64,000 bases of DNA, taken from the NCBI GenBank assembly GCA_030066685.1, contig JASJBF010000001.1:124001-188000 (forward strand). Reading direction: 5' to 3'. A model generated the notes under the pieces. That model worked only from the letters and a program-made list of their open reading frames with translations, had not been told where the DNA came from and ran no database searches. Positions 1 to 8,745 of the stretch are shown one piece after another (positions within the stretch are counted from its first letter, which is position 1; the number at the start of each line of letters is the position of its first letter). Source of the stretch: Kiloniellales bacterium. GTDB lineage: Bacteria; Pseudomonadota; Alphaproteobacteria; Kiloniellales; JAKSBE01. The position numbers and the translations under genes are program-made.

Positions 1-1024
1 CGTCGTCACCTTCGATCTGCCGCCGGAGCTGGCCGAGGCCTATGCCTACGTCCAGGGCCAGCACCTGACCCTGCGCCGTGACATCGACGGCGAGGATGTC
101 CGGCGCAACTATTCGATCTGTAGCGGCGTCGACGAGGGCCGGCTCAGCATCGCGATCAAGCGGGTCGAGGGCGGCCGTTTCTCCAGCTTCGCCAACGACG
201 CGCTCAAGCCCGGCGACAGGCTCGAGGTCATGACCCCGACCGGCTCCTTCCACACGGCCTTGGATCCGGCCCAGGCCAAGACCTACGTCGCCTTCGCCGC
301 GGGCAGCGGCATCACGCCGATCATCTCGATCATCAAGACCACCCTGGCGCACGAGCCCGATAGCCGCTTCCTTCTGTTCTACGGCAACCGCAGCGTGGCC
401 TCGATCATCTTCCGCGAGACCCTGGAGGATCTGAAGGACCGCTACCTGGAGCGCTTCTCGCTCTATCACGTGCTCAGCCGGGAAAAGCAGGAGGTCGAGC
501 TCTTCAACGGCCGCCTGGACGCCGAGATGGCCGAGGCGCTGCTCTCCGCCTTCTGCCCCGTGGAGTCCATCGACGAGGCCTTCATCTGCGGCCCCGGGAC
601 CATGATCGAGGCGGTCAGCGGCAAGCTGACGGACCTGGGCCTGCCGGAAGCCAGGATCCACTTCGAGCTCTTCACGACCGAGGTCCAGCGCGCGCCCGAG
701 TTGCGCCCGGTCGCGCATGGCAAGGTCGAAGGCAGCGGCGACGCGGCCGAGATCACCGTGATCCTCGACGGCGTGCGGACCCGCTTTGAGCTGCCCTACG
801 ACGGCGAGAGCCTGCTCGACGCAGCCTTGAAGGAAGGCCTCGACCTGCCCTTCTCCTGCAAGGGCGGTGTCTGCTCGACCTGCCGGGCCAAGCTGGTCGA
901 GGGCAAGGTCGACATGACCGTCAACTACGCTCTGGAGGACGCCGAGGTAGACGCCGGCTTCGTCCTGACCTGCCAGTCGCATCCGCTGACCGAGCGCATC
1001 GTCCTCGACTACGACGAGGCGTAA
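1..1024 (+). CDS. paaE: Phenylacetyl-CoA epoxidase reductase subunit-like (PaaE), 5' truncated
   Basis: The reading frame is open from base 2 and the true start lies before the window; 340 residues are visible. It is a ferredoxin-NADP reductase-type flavoprotein with a C-terminal plant-type 2Fe-2S domain. The FAD motif RNYS lies near visible residue 35, a nucleotide-binding AAGSGITP near 100, and CGPGTM before the linker. The cluster ligands follow as C-x4-C-x2-C (CKGGVCSTC, visible residues 286, 291, 294) plus LTCQ at 324. This FNR-then-ferredoxin order is that of PaaE, which passes NADPH electrons to the PaaABCD epoxidase. The other paa genes would lie upstream and are not visible, so a related class IA oxygenase reductase is possible. 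It converges on the next gene. Confidence 0.85.
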   Translation, partial: VVTFDLPPELAEAYAYVQGQHLTLRRDIDGEDVRRNYSICSGVDEGRLSIAIKRVEGGRFSSFANDALKPGDRLEVMTPTGSFHTALDPAQAKTYVAFAAGSGITPIISIIKTTLAHEPDSRFLLFYGNRSVASIIFRETLEDLKDRYLERFSLYHVLSREKQEVELFNGRLDAEMAEALLSAFCPVESIDEAFICGPGTMIEAVSGKLTDLGLPEARIHFELFTTEVQRAPELRPVAHGKVEGSGDAAEITVILDGVRTRFELPYDGESLLDAALKEGLDLPFSCKGGVCSTCRAKLVEGKVDMTVNYALEDAEVDAGFVLTCQSHPLTERIVLDYDEA

Positions 1025-1042
1025 CGCCGCAGCGTGCAGGGG

Positions 1043-1435
1043 TCAACAGGCGTCGGCGGCCTTCGAAGATATCAGGATGCAGCCGGTATCGCGGCGGTAG
1101 GGGCTGAAGGTGCCGATATAGACCTCGTCTTGCGCCGGGCCCGTGCCCGCTCGCGTGTGGTCGGCCTGGTCCTTGCCGATGTGGCCGCGCGGCGTCGGGT
1201 CGCCGGCGAAGCCCCAGGTTGCGGTGTCGGGATCGATCCAATAGCGGCCGCTGGGCACCGGGCCGCCGGCAAGTTCGTCGAGCAGCGCAAGCTGCTTTTC
1301 CGACAATGCCTGGCCGTTGACGATAACCAGACGTTCCTGCGCATTCCCGTCCAGGGCGGCGAGGCCGACCAGAAAGGCGATGATCGCCAAGGTCAGAGCG
1401 AGACGTCCCAAGGTCGGTCGGTTTACCATGTGCAT
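1043..1435 (-). CDS. Small exported protein of unknown function
   Basis: 130 residues. I chose the ATG at 1435 because GGAG sits about 6 nt upstream and because a signal peptide follows directly (MHMVNR, then a hydrophobic stretch LALTLAIIAFLVGLAAL and a likely cleavage after GNAQ). Longer upstream extensions are Arg/Pro-rich and look non-coding. The mature part has a hydrophilic middle with YWIDPDTATWGFAGDP and a C-terminal segment with two Cys (one at the very end), which could form a disulfide. No family recognised. Its last codons lie 19 nt from the stop of the convergent reductase gene. Confidence 0.6.
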   Translation of the reverse strand: MHMVNRPTLGRLALTLAIIAFLVGLAALDGNAQERLVIVNGQALSEKQLALLDELAGGPVPSGRYWIDPDTATWGFAGDPTPRGHIGKDQADHTRAGTGPAQDEVYIGTFSPYRRDTGCILISSKAADAC

Positions 1436-1799
1436 CCTGATCTCCGTTCGGACGCCGCCGGCTCCTGCAGATGACGGCGGGCGCTCAGTTCGAATCCGGC
1501 CCGCGACCGGATCCGACCTGCGAGATAGGGCCTTGCGTGCAAACCGCATGTGATTATTCGCACAGGGCCTGGCCGACCAGGCTTTCGCCGAAGGGGCCGG
1601 CCCCGACGAAAAGAAGGGCCGGCCTCTGATGAGGCCGGCCAAGGCATGATTTGGCGGGAGGTTCGGTGAGAGGGAGCCGGGATCGCCGCCGGCACTGCGG
1701 CATCCGTCTCGCTGTCTCACACCAAGAAATGGTGCGCCCCGAGGCGCCGAAAAGTGACGGTCGTCACAGTTCCCACAGTCCAGGCGCCGAGATGGCGCC
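1436..1799. other. Intergenic gap with a strong hairpin
   Basis: 364 nt between two minus-strand genes. The only clear structure is the terminator-like hairpin at 1617-1640, listed separately. The stretch between the hairpin and 1436 must hold the promoter of the small exported protein, but I see no convincing -35/-10 pair. Reading frames here are Arg/Pro-rich and not credible. Confidence 0.5.
1603..1640 (-). terminator. Rho-independent terminator downstream of the BT1/MFS transporter gene
   Basis: A perfect 10-bp stem GGCCGGCCTC / GAGGCCGGCC (1617-1626 and 1631-1640) has a TGAT loop. Reading the minus strand, the stem is followed by CTTCTTTTCGTC, a U-rich tail, so it should stop transcripts arriving from the transporter gene that ends at 1800, about 160 nt upstream of the stem. 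Confidence 0.7.
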
Positions 1800-3431
1800 T
1801 CACTGCCGGGTCTTGAGCGGCGAGAGCTGGACGATGGCGATGGTCACGAGCGGCGCCATGAGCGTGATCAGGGCCACGGAGATCAACAGCCAGCCGAGTT
1901 CGCCGTAGTCGGCGGCGACCTCGACGGCGCCCGTCGCCCGGTCGACGACCTCGCGCGTCACGACGTAGATCTGGTTCATGTACTTCGTGCCGAGACTGGC
2001 GGCGGAGAGCGCGAGGTTGGTGAAGGAGGCCATGACCGCGAAGAAGGTCGCCTTCAGGTGCGGCGGCGCGTTCTTGGCGATCCAGGCCAGCATCGGGATC
2101 ATCGAGATCTGCGCCAGCGGCGATTCGATGGCGGTGTCGAGGATCGCGATGAAGCGCGCGTCGACGATGCCGCCGCTCCAGCCGGCGGTCCATTCGTGCA
2201 GGCCGTAGTACAAGCCGATGTTGGGCAGCGAGAGCAGGCCCGCGGCCAGAGTCAGCAAGGCCATGACGTAGGCGATGGAGCGCGTCGCCATCAGGGGCCG
2301 CAGAACCACCATGCCGACCAGCGCCAGGCCCGAGGTGATCAGCGACAGCACGGAGAGAAACTGCTGGTCGAAGCCGAGGACGTCGATCTCGAACCAGGTC
2401 ACGCCGGGGCCGGGCAGGGGCACGGCGCGGAACACGAAGATGATGATGGCGGTCCCGACCAGGGCCTTCCGGACCCCGGCGTCCAGTTCCCGGATCAGCC
2501 GGTTCATCAGGAAGATCACGATCGCCATGGATCCGGCGAAGACGATCTCCTGGGCGTAGGGCACCTGGCCGAGGCCGATGCCCAGGGTGAAGACGGCGAA
2601 GGCGAGGCTGCCCCCGAGGATATACCAGTTGGGCCGTGTCTCGCCCGCGGGCTGGAACAGCAGCCGTTGGATCCGGAACTCGTCGACGCCGCGCCGGCGC
2701 AGACGCCGGGCCCGCAGGCGCAGGGTGAGCTGGCCGAGCAGAACCCCGGTGACCGAGACCGCGGGGATGCCCAGGGCGAGCAGGTAGATCCGGGCGTAGA
2801 CCTCGACCTTGTCGGCCTCCGACATGGCCTCGACCCCGGCGAACATGAAGATGTTGACCGCCGAGACCGCGGCCAGGCCACTGATGATCGCGAAGCGGCC
2901 GAGGGTCTGCATGGTGGTGTGCATGGCCTTGATCTCGGCTTCGGGATAGGGCCGGCCCTCGTCGTCGGCGGTCGGGACCGCTTCCACGGTCATGGCGTCG
3001 GCGACGACGTCCTGGACCACGTAGCCGGTCGGCGCCAGCAGGGCCGAGGTCACGTACCAGGCCTCGATGGGCATGAAGCCGGTCATCCACCCGGTGTGGG
3101 CGATCAGGCCGTACATGATCCCGATTGCGAGCGCGATCAGCGCCGCGCCGAGGTAGACCAGCAAGGCCTTCCAGCGCCACAGCAGGTCCACCAAGTGGCC
3201 GAGCGGCATCTTCAGTGCCCAGGGAATCCCGGCCCAGAAGCCGAGACCGGCCAGAAAGGCCGCCGAGAGACCCAGGTACTCCTTGATGAAGAAAGTGCCG
3301 ACGATCGCAGTCAGCCCGGAGACGCCGGCGGCGAGGTAGACCAGCAGGGGCGGCAGGTAGGACCAGCGCAGCTGGCGCGCCAGGTCGATGAAGGTGGCGT
3401 CGAGCCAGCGCCAGAGGGCGCGGGCGGTCAT
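1800..3431 (-). CDS. BT1-family / MFS-type integral membrane transporter
   Basis: 543 residues from an ATG at 3431 (GGAG about 10 nt upstream); a GTG at 3470 would add 13 residues. There are about 12 hydrophobic segments, a first half with LGHLVDLLWRWKALLVYLG and the segment GYVVQDVVADAMTVE. The latter resembles the DVVADA signature of BT1 (folate/biopterin transporter-like) members of the major facilitator superfamily. A long hydrophilic Arg-rich central loop (RLRARRLRRRGVDEF, near residue 245) separates two halves of six segments, as usual for MFS proteins. The substrate is unknown; folate or biopterin is only the namesake ligand. It appears monocistronic, with a terminator downstream. Confidence 0.75.
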   Translation of the reverse strand: MTARALWRWLDATFIDLARQLRWSYLPPLLVYLAAGVSGLTAIVGTFFIKEYLGLSAAFLAGLGFWAGIPWALKMPLGHLVDLLWRWKALLVYLGAALIALAIGIMYGLIAHTGWMTGFMPIEAWYVTSALLAPTGYVVQDVVADAMTVEAVPTADDEGRPYPEAEIKAMHTTMQTLGRFAIISGLAAVSAVNIFMFAGVEAMSEADKVEVYARIYLLALGIPAVSVTGVLLGQLTLRLRARRLRRRGVDEFRIQRLLFQPAGETRPNWYILGGSLAFAVFTLGIGLGQVPYAQEIVFAGSMAIVIFLMNRLIRELDAGVRKALVGTAIIIFVFRAVPLPGPGVTWFEIDVLGFDQQFLSVLSLITSGLALVGMVVLRPLMATRSIAYVMALLTLAAGLLSLPNIGLYYGLHEWTAGWSGGIVDARFIAILDTAIESPLAQISMIPMLAWIAKNAPPHLKATFFAVMASFTNLALSAASLGTKYMNQIYVVTREVVDRATGAVEVAADYGELGWLLISVALITLMAPLVTIAIVQLSPLKTRQ

Positions 3432-3523
3432 GTTCGCGCAGCTCCACGCCGGCCGCAGGCCGGCGCGCACGCCTGCAACGTGGCGTCGGGGCAGGGTCGC
3501 GAAGTCACCCTAAGGCCCGCCGA

Positions 3524-3880
3524 TCACTTCAGGTATTTCGAATCGAGCGGCTTGGCCGTCTTGTTCGGGTCGATCCAGAAAACGTGCCCGCGCAGATCGT
3601 CGGGCAGGGTTGTGTGCTCGGAAAGGTCGAAGGTGTAGTCGACGATCCCGCCCTCGCCGTCGGACGTCTGCGCGCCGATGTAGAGCGCGCCGTGCCGGAC
3701 CGAGTAGACCATCTTCGTGACCCGCTCGCCGGGCGGGTTGTCCAGGGTGATCTTCAAGATCTTGCCCTCGTAGCGCACCTCGGCCTTGTAGCGGGCCAAG
3801 TCCTCCTGGCTGATGTCGGAGGAGATGGTTTCGCAGGCGAACAAGAGGAGGCAGGCGAGGACGGCAGAAAGCTGCTTCAT
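3524..3880 (-). CDS. Small lipoprotein of unknown function
   Basis: 118 residues. The N-terminus is a type II signal peptide: MKQLSAVLACLLLFAC with the lipobox LFAC, then ETISSD. The mature domain is mostly beta-prone and polar (KILKITLDNPPGERVTKMVYSV) with no motif I recognise. It reads away from the divergent hydroxylase gene at 4097, so the 216-nt space between them carries both promoters. Probably an outer-membrane or periplasm-facing lipoprotein. Confidence 0.65.
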   Translation of the reverse strand: MKQLSAVLACLLLFACETISSDISQEDLARYKAEVRYEGKILKITLDNPPGERVTKMVYSVRHGALYIGAQTSDGEGGIVDYTFDLSEHTTLPDDLRGHVFWIDPNKTAKPLDSKYLK

Positions 3881-4096
3881 GGTGTTCCAGTCGCTGTGAC
3901 GCCGAATCCGAGCGTATTGACCGGGAAACGGGCGGTGGAGTCAAACGCCCGGCCACCCGGGCTGCCGCCGGGCCGCTGGGCGCCAGAATCTCCTCTTGCC
4001 TTGGCCTCCCGGCTTCGGTGGATTGACACGGCCGGGGCGAGGCTCGCGCCTTCGGCCTGGGACAAGAGGCGGAGCGAAGAGGAGCAGAGGGACAAC

Positions 4097-6448
4097 ATGG
4101 CTGCGACACGTTTTGGATTGGGACAATCGGTCAGGCGCGTCGAGGATCGGCGCTTCCTGACCGGCCAGGGCCGCTACCTCGACGACATCGCATTCGACGG
4201 CCAGCTGCAGGCCCGCGTCCTGCGTTCGCCTTACGCCCACGCCGAGATCCGCCGGATCGACGTTAGCGCGGCGGCCGCCGTGTCCGGCGTGGTCGCGGTC
4301 CTGACCGGGGCCGAGGTCGCGGCCGACGGCCTGGGCGATATCCCGCCGGGCGCCCTGGTCACCAATCGGGACGGCAGCTCGAACCACGTGCCGTCGCGGC
4401 CCGCCCTGGCCCGGGAGCGGGTGCGTTTCGTCGGTGAGCCGGTGGCCCTGGTCCTGGCCGAGAACCTCGAGGCGGCGCGCGACGCCGTGGAGCAGATCGT
4501 CGTCGACTACGCCGACCTGCCGCCGGTCGTCGGGACCGAGGCGGCCCTGGCGGCGGGTGCGCCGCAGATCTATCCGGAGGCGCCGAACAACCTCTGCCTG
4601 GACTGGGAAAAAGGTGACGAGGCGGCGACCGAAGCTGCCTTCGCTGCGGCCGATCGTGTCGTGACCCTGGATCACGTGAACAGCCGCGTCGTGGTCAACC
4701 CGATCGAGCCGCGCGGCTGCGTCGGCCTCTGGGACCCGGCGACCGAGAGCTACACGCTCTACAACGCCGGCCAGGCGGTCCACGGCATCGCGCGCATGCT
4801 GGCGACCGGCGTCTTCAAGACCACGCCGGACAAGCTGCGGGTGATCTCGCCAGACGTCGGCGGCGGCTTCGGCACCAAGAACTTCGTCTACCCGGAAATG
4901 GCCCTGGTGCTCTGGGCCGCGCGGCGGCTGGGCCGGCCGGTGAAATGGATCTCCGAACGGACCGAAGGCTTCGTCAGCGACACCCAGGGCCGCGACCATG
5001 TGATGCGAGCGGAGCTGGCGCTGGCCGCCGACGGCCGCTTCCTTGGCCTGCGCATCGCCTCCATCGCCAACATCGGCGCCTACGTCTCGACTTTCGGCGC
5101 GATGATCCCGACCAACCCGGTCGCGGTCGTGCTCGGCGGGGTCTACGACATCCCGGCGATCCACTACCGGGTCAAGGGTGTCTTCACCAACACCGTGCCG
5201 GTCGATGCCTACCGCGGCGCCGGCCGGCCCGAGGCTTCCTACGCCATCGAGCGCCTGGTCGATCTCGCCGCGCGGGAGCTCGGCGTCGATCCCTTGGAGC
5301 TGCGCCGCCGGAACTTCATCCGGCCGGAGGCCATGCCCTACACCACCGGCGTCGGCAGCGTGCTCGACTGCGGCGAGTTCGAGCGGATCCTCGACCGGGT
5401 CCTGGAGACCTCGGACCATGCGGGCTTTACGGCGCGCCGGCAGGAGTCGGAAGGGAAGGGGCGCCTGCGCGGGCGCGGCTTCGCCTGCTACTTCGAAGCG
5501 ACCCTGGGCCTGCCCAGCGAGAAGACCGAGGTCCGCTTCGACAAGGACGGCGGGGTCACCGTCCTGGCCGGCACAATGTCCAACGGCCAGGGCCACGAGA
5601 CCACCTACGCCCAGATCCTGCACCAGCGCCTGGGGCTGGACTTCGAGAGCATCCGTTTCCTGCAGGGCGACAGCGGCCGGATCGCGGTCGGCGGCGGCCA
5701 CGGCGGCTCGCGTTCGATGCAGCTGGGCGGCAACGCCCTGCTCGCCGCCGCCGACATCATCGAGGAGAAGGCCAGGAAGCTGGCCGGCCACCTGCTGGAG
5801 GCGGCGCCGGCCGACATCGAGCTGGCCGAGGGCGCCTGCCGCGTGGTCGGGACCGACCTCAAGATAAGCCTGCCCGAGCTGGCCCGGATCTCGAGGGATC
5901 CGGCGCGCCTTCCCGAGGGCATGGAGCCCGGCCTGGACGCGGTCGGCGGCTACGAGCGGGAGGCCAACACTTTTCCCAACGGCGCCCACGTCGCCGAGGT
6001 CGAGGTCGATCCAGAGACCGGCGCGGTGCACCTGGTCGCCTATCACGTGGTCGACGACTTCGGCACGCTGCTCAATCCCATGATCACCGCCGGCCAGGTC
6101 CACGGCGGCGTCGCCCAGGGGGTGGGACAGGCCCTGCTGGAGCGGACCGTTTTCGACCGCGAGAGCGGGCAGCTGCTGTCCGGGTCCTTCATGGACTACT
6201 GCATGCCCCGGGCCGACGACCTGCCGGATATCGAGGTCGTCTTCGAGCCGGTGCCGACCGAGACCAATCCCCTCGGCGTCAAGGGCTGCGGCGAGGCCGG
6301 CTGCATCGGCGCCCTGCCGGCCGTGATCAACGCGGTGGTCGACGCACTGAAACCTTACGGCATCCGCCATCTAGACATGCCGGCCACGCCGGAGCGGGTC
6401 TGGCGCGCGATCCAGGATGCCACGTCCGGACGACAAGGTGGGTCGTGA
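4097..6448 (+). CDS. Xanthine dehydrogenase-family molybdopterin-binding large subunit (CoxL-like form II)
   Basis: 783 residues from the ATG at 4097, preceded by AGAGGGACAAC; the open frame upstream is non-coding extension. The N-terminal domain begins GLGQSVRRVEDRRFLTGQGRYLDDI, typical of CoxL/XdhB-type aldehyde oxidase a/b hammerhead domains. Mo-cofactor contacts include VGGGFGTKNF, AYRGAGRPEASY and GGGHGGSRSMQLGG, and the catalytic Glu lies in GCGEAGCIGALPA near the C-terminus. AYRGAGR rather than the AYxCSFR loop marks form II, so CO oxidation is unlikely. Partner genes for the FAD (CoxM) and 2Fe-2S (CoxS) subunits are not adjacent, so electron partners must be encoded elsewhere. It ends 4 nt before a convergent gene. 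The substrate is unknown, probably an aldehyde or N-heterocycle. Confidence 0.85.
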   Translation: MAATRFGLGQSVRRVEDRRFLTGQGRYLDDIAFDGQLQARVLRSPYAHAEIRRIDVSAAAAVSGVVAVLTGAEVAADGLGDIPPGALVTNRDGSSNHVPSRPALARERVRFVGEPVALVLAENLEAARDAVEQIVVDYADLPPVVGTEAALAAGAPQIYPEAPNNLCLDWEKGDEAATEAAFAAADRVVTLDHVNSRVVVNPIEPRGCVGLWDPATESYTLYNAGQAVHGIARMLATGVFKTTPDKLRVISPDVGGGFGTKNFVYPEMALVLWAARRLGRPVKWISERTEGFVSDTQGRDHVMRAELALAADGRFLGLRIASIANIGAYVSTFGAMIPTNPVAVVLGGVYDIPAIHYRVKGVFTNTVPVDAYRGAGRPEASYAIERLVDLAARELGVDPLELRRRNFIRPEAMPYTTGVGSVLDCGEFERILDRVLETSDHAGFTARRQESEGKGRLRGRGFACYFEATLGLPSEKTEVRFDKDGGVTVLAGTMSNGQGHETTYAQILHQRLGLDFESIRFLQGDSGRIAVGGGHGGSRSMQLGGNALLAAADIIEEKARKLAGHLLEAAPADIELAEGACRVVGTDLKISLPELARISRDPARLPEGMEPGLDAVGGYEREANTFPNGAHVAEVEVDPETGAVHLVAYHVVDDFGTLLNPMITAGQVHGGVAQGVGQALLERTVFDRESGQLLSGSFMDYCMPRADDLPDIEVVFEPVPTETNPLGVKGCGEAGCIGALPAVINAVVDALKPYGIRHLDMPATPERVWRAIQDATSGRQGGS

Positions 6449-6452
6449 AGCT

Positions 6453-6797
6453 TCAGCCTTCGGCGAGCTGGTCGAAGGCCTCGAGGGCCTGCGCCCCGTA
6501 GACGTAAGAGGGCCCGCCGCCCATGTAGATCGCCATGCCGACGGTCTCGAGAACCTCTTCGCGCGTGGCCCCTAGCCTGATCGCCGCCGCGGTGTGGAAG
6601 CCGATGCAGCCGTCGCACCGCCCTGCGATGCCGATCGCCAGGGCGATGAGCTCCTTGGTCTTCATGTCCAGCGCACCCGGTCCGTTCGCAGCGCTCGCGA
6701 GCTCGGAGAAGGCCTTGGCGACCTCCGGCGCGAGCGCGCGGTAGTTCGAGATCGCCTCGGACAGGCTGCTGTTCTCGGCTTTCCAATCCTTGTGCAT
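6453..6797 (-). CDS. Carboxymuconolactone decarboxylase / AhpD-family protein
   Basis: 114 residues from the ATG at 6797; upstream in-frame sequence looks non-coding. The CMD-domain signature is clear: ELIALAIGIAGRCDGCIGFHTAAAIRLGATREEVLE, with the redox CxxC followed by x3-H (CDGCIGFH) that in AhpD-like enzymes reduces peroxides or disulfides. The length fits single-domain family members. It is convergent with the molybdopterin hydroxylase gene (4-nt gap), so antisense read-through is possible. The specific function, peroxidase or decarboxylase, cannot be decided from sequence alone. Confidence 0.85.
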   Translation of the reverse strand: MHKDWKAENSSLSEAISNYRALAPEVAKAFSELASAANGPGALDMKTKELIALAIGIAGRCDGCIGFHTAAAIRLGATREEVLETVGMAIYMGGGPSYVYGAQALEAFDQLAEG

Positions 6798-6970
6798 GGC
6801 TTCCGGCTCCAGGCTTGCAGGGAGATTCTCCTGTTCGCGATCTTGCGGCCACCGGTGAGTCCGAGCGCTGACCCACGTCAAGTCGAAGGGTTCTTTCGGG
6901 CAGGTTCGGGCACAGAGTTTACTGGCAGGAGTCCAGCGCCGAACCCAAGTAGAGTTGCGAGGAGGTCCGC

Positions 6971-7915
6971 ATGACAGAAGAAGCCTCGAAACTCAGCCGA
7001 CGCGCTGTCTTGGCATCGCTGGGCGCTGTCGGGCTCGCGGCGGGGATCGTTCGAGGCCGTGCCGCGGCGCGAACCCGGGCGGCGGATGGCCCCCTGACCA
7101 GGCCGATCCCGGCGAGCGGCGAGGCGCTGCCGGTGATCGGCATGGGCTCCTGGATCACCTTCGACGTCGGCGCCGACCAGGATGCGCGCGACCGGCGGGT
7201 CGAGGTGCTGCGCGCCTTCTTCGAGGCCGGCGGCGGGATGATCGATTCCTCGCCCATGTATGGGTCCTCCGAAGAGGTGATCGGCCACGCCCTGGCGCGG
7301 CTCAAGGACGGTGCGCCGCTGTTTTCCGCGACCAAGGTCTGGACGCCCTCGGTGCGCCGCGGGCCGGATCAGATGGAGGCCTCGCGGCGGCTCTGGGGGA
7401 TCGAGCGTTTCGACTTGATGCAGGTCCACAACCTCGTCGAATGGGAAGGTCATCTGGAAACGCTCAAGGCCTGGAAGGCCGAGGGCCGGGTCCGCTACCT
7501 CGGCGTCACCACCTCCCACGGCCGCCGGCACGCCGCCCTGGAGCGGCTGATGGCGACGGAGCCGCTGGACTTCGTGCAGTTCACCTACAACCTGATCGAC
7601 CGCGAGGCCGAGCGGCGCCTCTTGCCCCTGGCCGCCGAGCGCGGCCTGGCGGTGATCGTCAACCGGCCGTTCCGGCGCGGCGCGCTCTTCGACGCCTATG
7701 CCGGCAAGCCCCTGCCGGGTTGGGCAGCCGAAATCGACTGCGAGAACTGGGCGCAGCTCTTCCTCAAGTTCGTGGTCTCGCACCCGGCGGTGACCTGCGC
7801 CATCCCCGCGACCTCGCGGGTCGACCACATGCGCGAGAACATGGGCGCGGCCTACGGCCGGCTGCCGGACCCGAAGCTCCGCCAGCGTATGATCGGCTAC
7901 ATCCAGAGCCTTTAG
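6971..7915 (+). CDS. Aldo/keto reductase with Tat-type signal
   Basis: 314 residues; GAGGAGG lies 7 nt before the ATG. The N-terminus has LSRRAVLASLGAVGLAAGI, a twin-arginine motif followed by a moderately hydrophobic stretch and an Ala-rich cleavage region, so the enzyme is probably exported folded with its cofactor. The AKR fold follows: VIGMGSW, then the tetrad D (GMIDSSPMYG), Y (MYGSSEE), K (SATKVW) and H (LMQVHNL). The C-terminal part IPATSRVDHMRENMGAA matches the family's NADPH-binding region, although the usual Arg/Ser pattern is modified. Tat-exported AKRs are annotated in proteobacteria; the substrate is unknown. Confidence 0.85.
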   Translation: MTEEASKLSRRAVLASLGAVGLAAGIVRGRAAARTRAADGPLTRPIPASGEALPVIGMGSWITFDVGADQDARDRRVEVLRAFFEAGGGMIDSSPMYGSSEEVIGHALARLKDGAPLFSATKVWTPSVRRGPDQMEASRRLWGIERFDLMQVHNLVEWEGHLETLKAWKAEGRVRYLGVTTSHGRRHAALERLMATEPLDFVQFTYNLIDREAERRLLPLAAERGLAVIVNRPFRRGALFDAYAGKPLPGWAAEIDCENWAQLFLKFVVSHPAVTCAIPATSRVDHMRENMGAAYGRLPDPKLRQRMIGYIQSL

Positions 7916-8046
7916 CGGTGGATCGCGACCGCCTCACATTCGCCTGGTACGGCTTCGGCTTCGAGGCGGTGTCGGAGGAATACCTGGTCGAGGGCGGCGT
8001 GCCGCACATCGACATGCGGCGGTCGCCCTTAGCTTGAGGGCCGCCT

Positions 8047-8553
8047 CTAGCCGAGCGCCGCCGTCACTTCGACCGGCGGGCCGGCCTTCAGGGTCTGATA
8101 GACGACGCAGTAGCGCTCGGTCAGCTTGAGCAGGGTTTCGAGCTGCTCCTCGCTCAGATCGCCGTCGAGGTCAAAGGCGAGGCGGATCGCGCGGAAGCCG
8201 ACCGGGGCCTCCCGATCGACGCCCAGAGTGCCGCGGAAGTCGAGGTCGCCCTCGGCCTTCACGGTTGCGTCGCGCAGCGGCAGCTCGAGCGCGGTTGCCA
8301 CGGCGTTCAAGGTGACGCCGGCGCAGGCCACCAGGGCTTCGAGCAGCATGTCGCCGGAGCAGGCGTGGACCCCGCTGCCGCCGGTCGCCGGATGCAGCCC
8401 GGCCTCGACCAGAGCGCGGCCGGTGTCGACTTTGCAGGTCACGCCTTGGCCCATCCGCCCTTCGGCCTTGAGGGTAACCACCGCGGCCTCCGGATCTTCC
8501 CGGTATTTGGCCTTGATCGGTGCTTGGGTCTCCTTCAGCTCTGCCGCGTCCAT
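8047..8553 (-). CDS. OsmC/Ohr-family protein
   Basis: 168 residues from the ATG at 8553. The sequence has the OsmC hallmarks: an N-terminal beta domain, then HACSGDMLLEALVACAGVTLNAVATALE, where the helical segment contains Cys, followed by FRAIRLAFDLDGDLSEEQLETLLKLTERYCVVYQTL with the second conserved Cys. In OsmC/Ohr these two Cys act as peroxidatic pair for organic hydroperoxides. Spacing and the GDM variant place it among generic OsmC-like proteins rather than Ohr. It is divergent from the exported protein at 8746 and converges on the aldo/keto reductase. Probably cytoplasmic peroxide defence. Confidence 0.85.
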   Translation of the reverse strand: MDAAELKETQAPIKAKYREDPEAAVVTLKAEGRMGQGVTCKVDTGRALVEAGLHPATGGSGVHACSGDMLLEALVACAGVTLNAVATALELPLRDATVKAEGDLDFRGTLGVDREAPVGFRAIRLAFDLDGDLSEEQLETLLKLTERYCVVYQTLKAGPPVEVTAALG

Positions 8554-8745
8554 CGCGTCCTCCCGTGCTGTGGCCGCCGGCGTCCCGCCCGCCGAAGCGA
8601 ACCCGATGATGCGGGCCGTCAAGCGCCAAGGCAAGACGCGGGGCGCGCGTGGCAAAACCCACCCCTGCCACCGCCACCGCATGCTAGGCCTCTTGCCGCT
8701 GCGGGGGCGTTTCCGCTGCCGCGGATCGGAAAAGGAGGCCGAACC

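Noticed and set aside
941-1042. Possible terminator after the reductase gene
   Set aside because: No stem of six or more pairs with a U-tract found.
7918-8037. 39-codon frame with a GTG start just after the aldo/keto reductase
   Set aside because: No ribosome site, no motif, and it ends at the convergent OsmC gene; probably chance.
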